From: Treponema sp.
GTDB lineage: Bacteria; Spirochaetota; Spirochaetia; Treponematales; Breznakiellaceae
Length of the DNA stretch: 44,639 nucleotides
Reading direction: 5' to 3'
Assembly: GCA_009782955.1 (NCBI GenBank)
Contig: WRIB01000017.1
Coordinates: 1 to 44,639, forward strand
The position numbers and the translations under genes are program-made. The notes under the pieces are model-generated. The model saw nothing but the letters and a program-made list of their open reading frames with translations. It had not been told where the DNA came from and did no database searches. Every line of letters begins with the position of its first letter. The first letter of the stretch is position 1. Shown piece after piece: positions 41,796 through 44,639 of the stretch.

Positions 41796-42974
41796 TTAAT
41801 CCAATACCGGTATATAACCAGTTTTAAAAATTAATTCTTGTCCTTGTCTTGATAAAATCCATTCAATAAATAGTTGAATACTTTCATTTTCTTTTTCCTC
41901 ATCAATTGTTATTACATAAATGTCTTGGGATAAAGGATAACTATTATTTTTTATTGTTTCTTTTGTAGGGATAATTCCATTAATTTGTAATAATTTTATT
42001 TGGTTATTTTTTACCATTTCAGTAGAATACAGTAAAAACGAATACCCTATTGCATTATTATAATTTTTATATGATGCAACTTGGTTAATTATACTTCCCA
42101 TACCTCGTGATATATTTTCCCTTCGAGGCTTTTCAATTGGAATATTATCCATTATTCTCTCTAAAATTGTTTGGCTTCCAGAATCTTTTTCCCTTTGGAA
42201 AGCACGTATATTTTTATTCATCCCATTTAATTCTGACCAATTCTTAATACTTCCAGAATATATTCCTTGAACGTTTTCTATTGATAAATTATTTATATTA
42301 TTATTTGTATTTACAAAAAATACAAAAGCATCTCTGCCTATAGCATACATTTTTAATTTCAATCCTTTATTGATAAATTGTTTTATTTGGTTTTCTGAAG
42401 GTTCAAAACAAAATATAATGTCAACTTTTCTTTCTAATAAATTGTTATATGCATTTGGTGTTTTGCTACATAAAACTATACTATCTTCAATTTTATAGTT
42501 ACCTTTTGGATATACTGCTTGTACAAATGATGCATAGAGTGGGTATAAAGCCGTGGCCCCATCAAGAATAGGTAAATTACCTTCAAGCCTTAAAGTTGAT
42601 ATTTTATCTAGTTTTGGTAATTTATTATAGGATAAAAAAGGTTCATAAAAATACAATAAATCACTATTTTGCTCTTCGACTGTCGGTATTTTATCTACAC
42701 AATTTTGATATTGTAGTATTGATACTATTGTTATAAAACAAATTATTGGCATAGACAATAAATAATATATTTTCTTTGAATTAATTACGTTGATAAATAT
42801 AAGAGATACTATTAATGATATACATAAAAATAACCAAATTAATAGCAAGGTATTTCCTTGCGGATATTCACTAAATATAATAATCGCAAATAATGATCCA
42901 AATATAATAGTAATGAAACCAAAAAATATGCTTAAACCGCCTTTGAGAATTGATTTAGCTTCTGCCTCTGACAT
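41796..42974 (-). CDS. PstS-like periplasmic-binding-fold protein with N-terminal membrane helices
   Basis: A 392-residue protein. About three hydrophobic helices (GGLSIFFGFITIIFGSLFAI, LLLIWLFLCISLIVSLIFI, IYYLLSMPIICFITIVSIL) anchor a type-2 substrate-binding domain like phosphate-binding PstS. Visible features: LPILDGATALYPLYASFVQA, VQGIYSGSIKNWSEL (the G-I-Y/F-x-G-x-I-x-x-W hallmark), REKDSGSQTILERIM and AIGYSFLLY. It is not in a transporter operon. The DNA is far more AT-rich than its neighbours, which suggests transfer. The start is the ATG 7 bases after a perfect TATAAT; an in-frame start at 43028 would lie upstream of that promoter. It is bracketed by two attC-like sites. Confidence 0.82.
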   Translation of the reverse strand: MSEAEAKSILKGGLSIFFGFITIIFGSLFAIIIFSEYPQGNTLLLIWLFLCISLIVSLIFINVINSKKIYYLLSMPIICFITIVSILQYQNCVDKIPTVEEQNSDLLYFYEPFLSYNKLPKLDKISTLRLEGNLPILDGATALYPLYASFVQAVYPKGNYKIEDSIVLCSKTPNAYNNLLERKVDIIFCFEPSENQIKQFINKGLKLKMYAIGRDAFVFFVNTNNNINNLSIENVQGIYSGSIKNWSELNGMNKNIRAFQREKDSGSQTILERIMDNIPIEKPRRENISRGMGSIINQVASYKNYNNAIGYSFLLYSTEMVKNNQIKLLQINGIIPTKETIKNNSYPLSQDIYVITIDEEKENESIQLFIEWILSRQGQELIFKTGYIPVLD

Positions 42975-42981
42975 AAAATAT

Positions 42982-43010
42982 ATTATATAATAAATACAAA
43001 TATTTGTCAA
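42982..43010 (-). promoter_or_regulatory. Consensus sigma-70 promoter of the PstS-like gene
   Basis: TTGACA (43010-43005), exactly 17 bases, TATAAT (42987-42982): a perfect match to both boxes at optimal spacing. The start codon follows after 7 bases, so the transcript would begin at or next to the ATG. Confidence 0.8.
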
Positions 43011-43037
43011 TAAAAATAAAGAGTTCAAGTCATAATA

Positions 43038-43101
43038 GCACCTAACGTCCAGATGAAGCCTAGCAACCTACAGGCAGCGTACGTTTACGGTCCTGTTATG
43101 C
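43038..43101 (-). other. attC-like site between the nitroreductase remnant and the PstS-like gene
   Basis: A 64-base imperfect inverted repeat. On the minus strand it opens GCATAAC (43101-43095) and closes GTTAGGTGC (43046-43038); the latter fits the GTTRRRY core exactly. AGGAC and TGGAC are equal-length spacers inside the boxes. Pairing of the inner boxes is weak. It lies 29 bases after the nitroreductase stop and 27 bases before the -35 of the next gene, just where a cassette recombination site would be. Confidence 0.4.
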
Positions 43102-43130
43102 GTAGGTTTTTTGCTTTTATATGCTAAAAA

Positions 43131-43631
43131 TTACCATTTATTATAATGAATTTTATCCTTTATTTTAAGTTTTATTTGGTCAGGATTTTTTATCTTATGT
43201 AAAGGATAGCCAATAGCCAAATAACATGGCATAAAATAGTCTTTTGGGTGTTTTAATATTTCAAAAATATTTTCTGTTTCCTTCTCAAATGAAATCCGTA
43301 ATGCGCAACCTAAATTTTCGTTTATTATAGCAAGCAGTATGTTTTCTATACAGCACCAAATTGAAGCAAAACAATTCAATGAACTTAATTTTTTTGGTTT
43401 TACCGATGGAGCTTTTTGCCTAAAGAATGGCAATATTAAACATTCCGATTGAATTAGCATTTTATAGTTTTTTGGAATACCGTCTTTATACATTTCCTTT
43501 TGAAAAGGCGCATTTACTTTCCAAGAATTTATAATAAAATAAATTCTTTTTTTAGGATGCGCGGGGGTGTCAGGCAACGAAAACCCGTAGTACTCTGTAA
43601 CAAGACGAATTTGGCAGCTGCTGCTATGCAT
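43131..43631 (-). pseudogene. 5'-truncated nitroreductase
   Basis: 166 codons whose second half matches the FMN-binding nitroreductase fold: LNCFASIWCCIENILLAIIN, ENLGCALRI and the C-terminal FMPCYLAIGYPL. The normal N-terminal FMN-binding region (about 60-70 residues with the RRSxRxF motif) is missing. Its place is taken by about 25 residues translated from dispersed repeat copy D and adjoining DNA (MHSSSCQIRLVTEYYG). Thus the gene was cut at the repeat and probably gives no active flavoprotein, although an open frame with an ATG in the repeat could still be expressed. AT-rich like the next gene. Confidence 0.65.
43607..43631 (+). repeat. AGCTGCTGCT dispersed repeat, copy D
   Basis: A 25-base unit matching copy B at 23 positions, preceded by GTAACAAGAC, similar to the ATAACACCAGAC before copy C. 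It lies exactly at the junction of the UmuD-like and nitroreductase frames. No partner core box is visible, so it is at most a half site. Confidence 0.75.
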
Positions 43632-43640
43632 AAACAATTC

Positions 43641-43892
43641 TCAAAAAAACGTCCCTCTATTAAACCCTAAAAACTTACATTCCGCATTAAGGGCTATGAT
43701 AATTCCGTCATTATTTGTTTGACCCCTCGGCAAACCCAGCTCCCCCATATCCCCGCTTTCCAACTGATAAAAGTACGTGGCCGGGGGGTTCCGCACTAGC
43801 AGCGTATTGAGGTCTATACCCGCTTCTTCATACCCTTGAGCCGGACTTGCAAACCCTGTTACTTTCCCCCCAGGCTTTGTACTATTGACCAT
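43641..43892 (-). CDS. Degenerate UmuD-like (S24 peptidase) protein
   Basis: An 83-residue ORF. TGFASPAQGYEEAGIDLNTL and LVRNPPATYFYQLES match the start of UmuD-type S24 peptidases, the autoproteolytic partners of error-prone polymerase UmuC. The usual GDSM catalytic-Ser motif reads SGDM here, and the strand carrying the catalytic Lys is shortened (a GIIIALNAECKFLGF tail remains). It is therefore probably inactive or a remnant; no umuC is adjacent. I start at the ATG that follows a promoter-like -10 by 5 bases; a TTG-type start upstream at 43925 is less likely. A palindrome overlaps the promoter. Confidence 0.55.
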   Translation of the reverse strand: MVNSTKPGGKVTGFASPAQGYEEAGIDLNTLLVRNPPATYFYQLESGDMGELGLPRGQTNNDGIIIALNAECKFLGFNRGTFF

Positions 43893-43897
43893 AATAT

Positions 43898-43925
43898 ATA
43901 ATACTATACAATAGTGTAGTGTCAA
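43898..43925 (-). promoter_or_regulatory. Promoter and operator of the UmuD-like gene
   Basis: TTGACA (43925-43920), 16 bases, TATTAT (43903-43898), then 5 bases to the ATG. The spacer contains an inverted repeat ACTATAC-AATA-GTGTAGT (43903-43920, 6 of 7 pairs), a candidate repressor site. Confidence 0.5.
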
Positions 43926-43943
43926 TGAATAATTGAGTTTTTT

Positions 43944-43964
43944 CTAAAAAAGCTGATTTTTTAG
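43944..43964. terminator. AT-rich hairpin in the divergent gap
   Basis: CTAAAAAA-GCTGA-TTTTTTAG is a perfect 8-bp stem between the divergent UmuD-like and restriction-like genes. It may insulate read-through; evidence is limited. Confidence 0.35.
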
Positions 43965-44066
43965 TGTCCAGGTTGACCAAATACCGCTATATGTGGGGTA
44001 GGCAAAACTGGGGTTTTAAGGGTTGCTGGGCTGTGGCTTGTTACTGCAATATGTGGTAAATTGAAC

Positions 44067-44081
44067 GATACAAGTTGTATC
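44067..44081. promoter_or_regulatory. 15-bp palindrome before the restriction-like gene
   Basis: GATACAA-G-TTGTATC is a perfect 7-1-7 palindrome just upstream of the ribosome-binding site (GAGGGG) and TTG start. Its position suits a repressor or controller-protein operator. Confidence 0.5.
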
Positions 44082-44096
44082 TAATAGAGGGGAAAA

Positions 44097-44639
44097 TTGA
44101 TTACCTTTGAGCAATTACTACAAAAGTACCGTGAAATCTCCTTTTCCGAACGGGACAAAGGCTACCGCTTCGAGCGGCTTATGCAGTCCTTCCTTAAAAC
44201 CTACCCCCTATACGAAGGGCTATTTACTTCAATATGGCTCTGGAACGAATTCCCCTCAAGGGCAGACTTCGGCACAGGCGACAAGGATTTAGGCATAGAC
44301 CTTGTTGCATACACCCAGAACGGTGATTATTGGGCTATCCAATGCAAATGTTACCAAGAAGACGTATCAATAGACAAACCAAAAGTTGATACTTTTCTCT
44401 CAACTTCTGGTAAATCCTTCTATGACCACAAAGAGGCAGGGAAAAGGGTAACTTTTGCCTACCGCCTTTGGATTGATACCACAAAAAAAGGTTTTAACCC
44501 TGCCGCAGAAGCAACTATACAAGACCAGACCCCGCCTGTCGGCAGGTTAGGCTACTATGACCTTTATAATGCCGCTGTTGATTGGCAAAAATTAGACGAA
44601 GGCAAAAAAGCAACCCTTAAAAAATATGACCCAAAACCC
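44097..44639 (+). CDS. N-terminus of a restriction endonuclease/helicase-type protein (partial)
   Basis: An open frame of 181 codons that runs off the window. It starts with a TTG 4 bases after GAGGGG. The protein opens ITFEQLLQKYREISFSERDK, then GYRFERLMQSFLKTYP, and has a PD-(D/E)XK-type nuclease core: ADFGTGDKDLGIDLVAYT (acidic residue) followed by YWAIQCKCYQED (Gln-x-Lys). This layout is typical of the N-terminal Mrr-like domain of large type ISP restriction enzymes and related nuclease-helicase proteins, in which a DEAD-type helicase and sometimes a methyltransferase follow. Which class applies needs the downstream sequence. An operator-like palindrome precedes it. Likely phage defence. 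Confidence 0.75.
   Translation, partial: MITFEQLLQKYREISFSERDKGYRFERLMQSFLKTYPLYEGLFTSIWLWNEFPSRADFGTGDKDLGIDLVAYTQNGDYWAIQCKCYQEDVSIDKPKVDTFLSTSGKSFYDHKEAGKRVTFAYRLWIDTTKKGFNPAAEATIQDQTPPVGRLGYYDLYNAAVDWQKLDEGKKATLKKYDPKP

Noticed and set aside
43038-43130. Rho-independent terminator on the plus strand (stem followed by T6)
   Set aside because: No plus-strand gene ends here. The stem AACCTAC/GTAGGTT is part of the attC-like structure, and the flanking genes run the other way.

Overview
The window reads as a chromosomal segment of a spirochaete, most likely a Treponema-type organism. The support is a treponemal set of envelope lipoproteins (a PnrA/TmpC purine-nucleoside receptor with its ABC transporter, and a TmpA/TmpB-like lipoprotein plus LysM pair), spirochaete-style lipoboxes, and moderate G+C that drops sharply at the right end. 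The species cannot be fixed from sequence reading alone; a termite-gut or free-living treponeme would fit.

Layout. 0-8.6 kb, minus strand: a [4Fe-4S] aldo/keto reductase, RidA, RecG, a YggT-type membrane protein and DnaE, with dnaE-yggT-recG tightly coupled. 8.7-11.2 kb: a V4R sensor protein, a diguanylate cyclase and a DUF6941-like protein in one operon, then an XRE regulator. 11.2-17.2 kb: clpS, clpA and aat, a compact N-degron module, translationally coupled to a GH13 glucosidase and followed by an SH3 lipoprotein. 17.3-20.1 kb: a YjfB-like small protein, a ZIP metal transporter, parA and parB. 20.2-23.3 kb: a HAD phosphatase, a CBS+HATPase protein, a DRTGG protein and a PHP protein. In other bacteria the last three resemble regulators that sit beside [FeFe]-hydrogenases, but no hydrogenase is present here. 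23.3-23.9 kb: a gene-free stretch holding a large nested inverted repeat with two GAAA-capped hairpins. 23.9-30.5 kb: TmpA/TmpB-like genes, a Nudix hydrolase, a cytidylate-kinase-like protein with a BON-like tail, an M32 carboxypeptidase, a membrane protein and a CDP-alcohol phosphatidyltransferase. 30.7-36.3 kb: a complete nucleoside uptake and phosphorolysis operon. 36.5-41.0 kb: a hybrid histidine kinase, an alpha/beta hydrolase lipoprotein and a bacteriohemerythrin.

41.0-44.6 kb is accessory DNA. It has repeat-rich gene-free stretches, an AT-rich PstS-like gene bracketed by two attC-like sites, a 5'-truncated nitroreductase, a degenerate UmuD-like ORF, and the N-terminus of a PD-(D/E)XK restriction/helicase-type protein that runs off the window. 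A short repeat occurs here three times almost unchanged and once more diverged. The layout resembles an integron cassette array, but no integrase is visible and the attC assignment is tentative.

A theme across the window is promoters whose -10 box lies 5-8 bases from the start codon with no ribosome-binding site (ridA, clpS, the SH3 lipoprotein, parA, the PstS-like gene, the UmuD-like gene). This suggests leaderless mRNAs are common in this organism.
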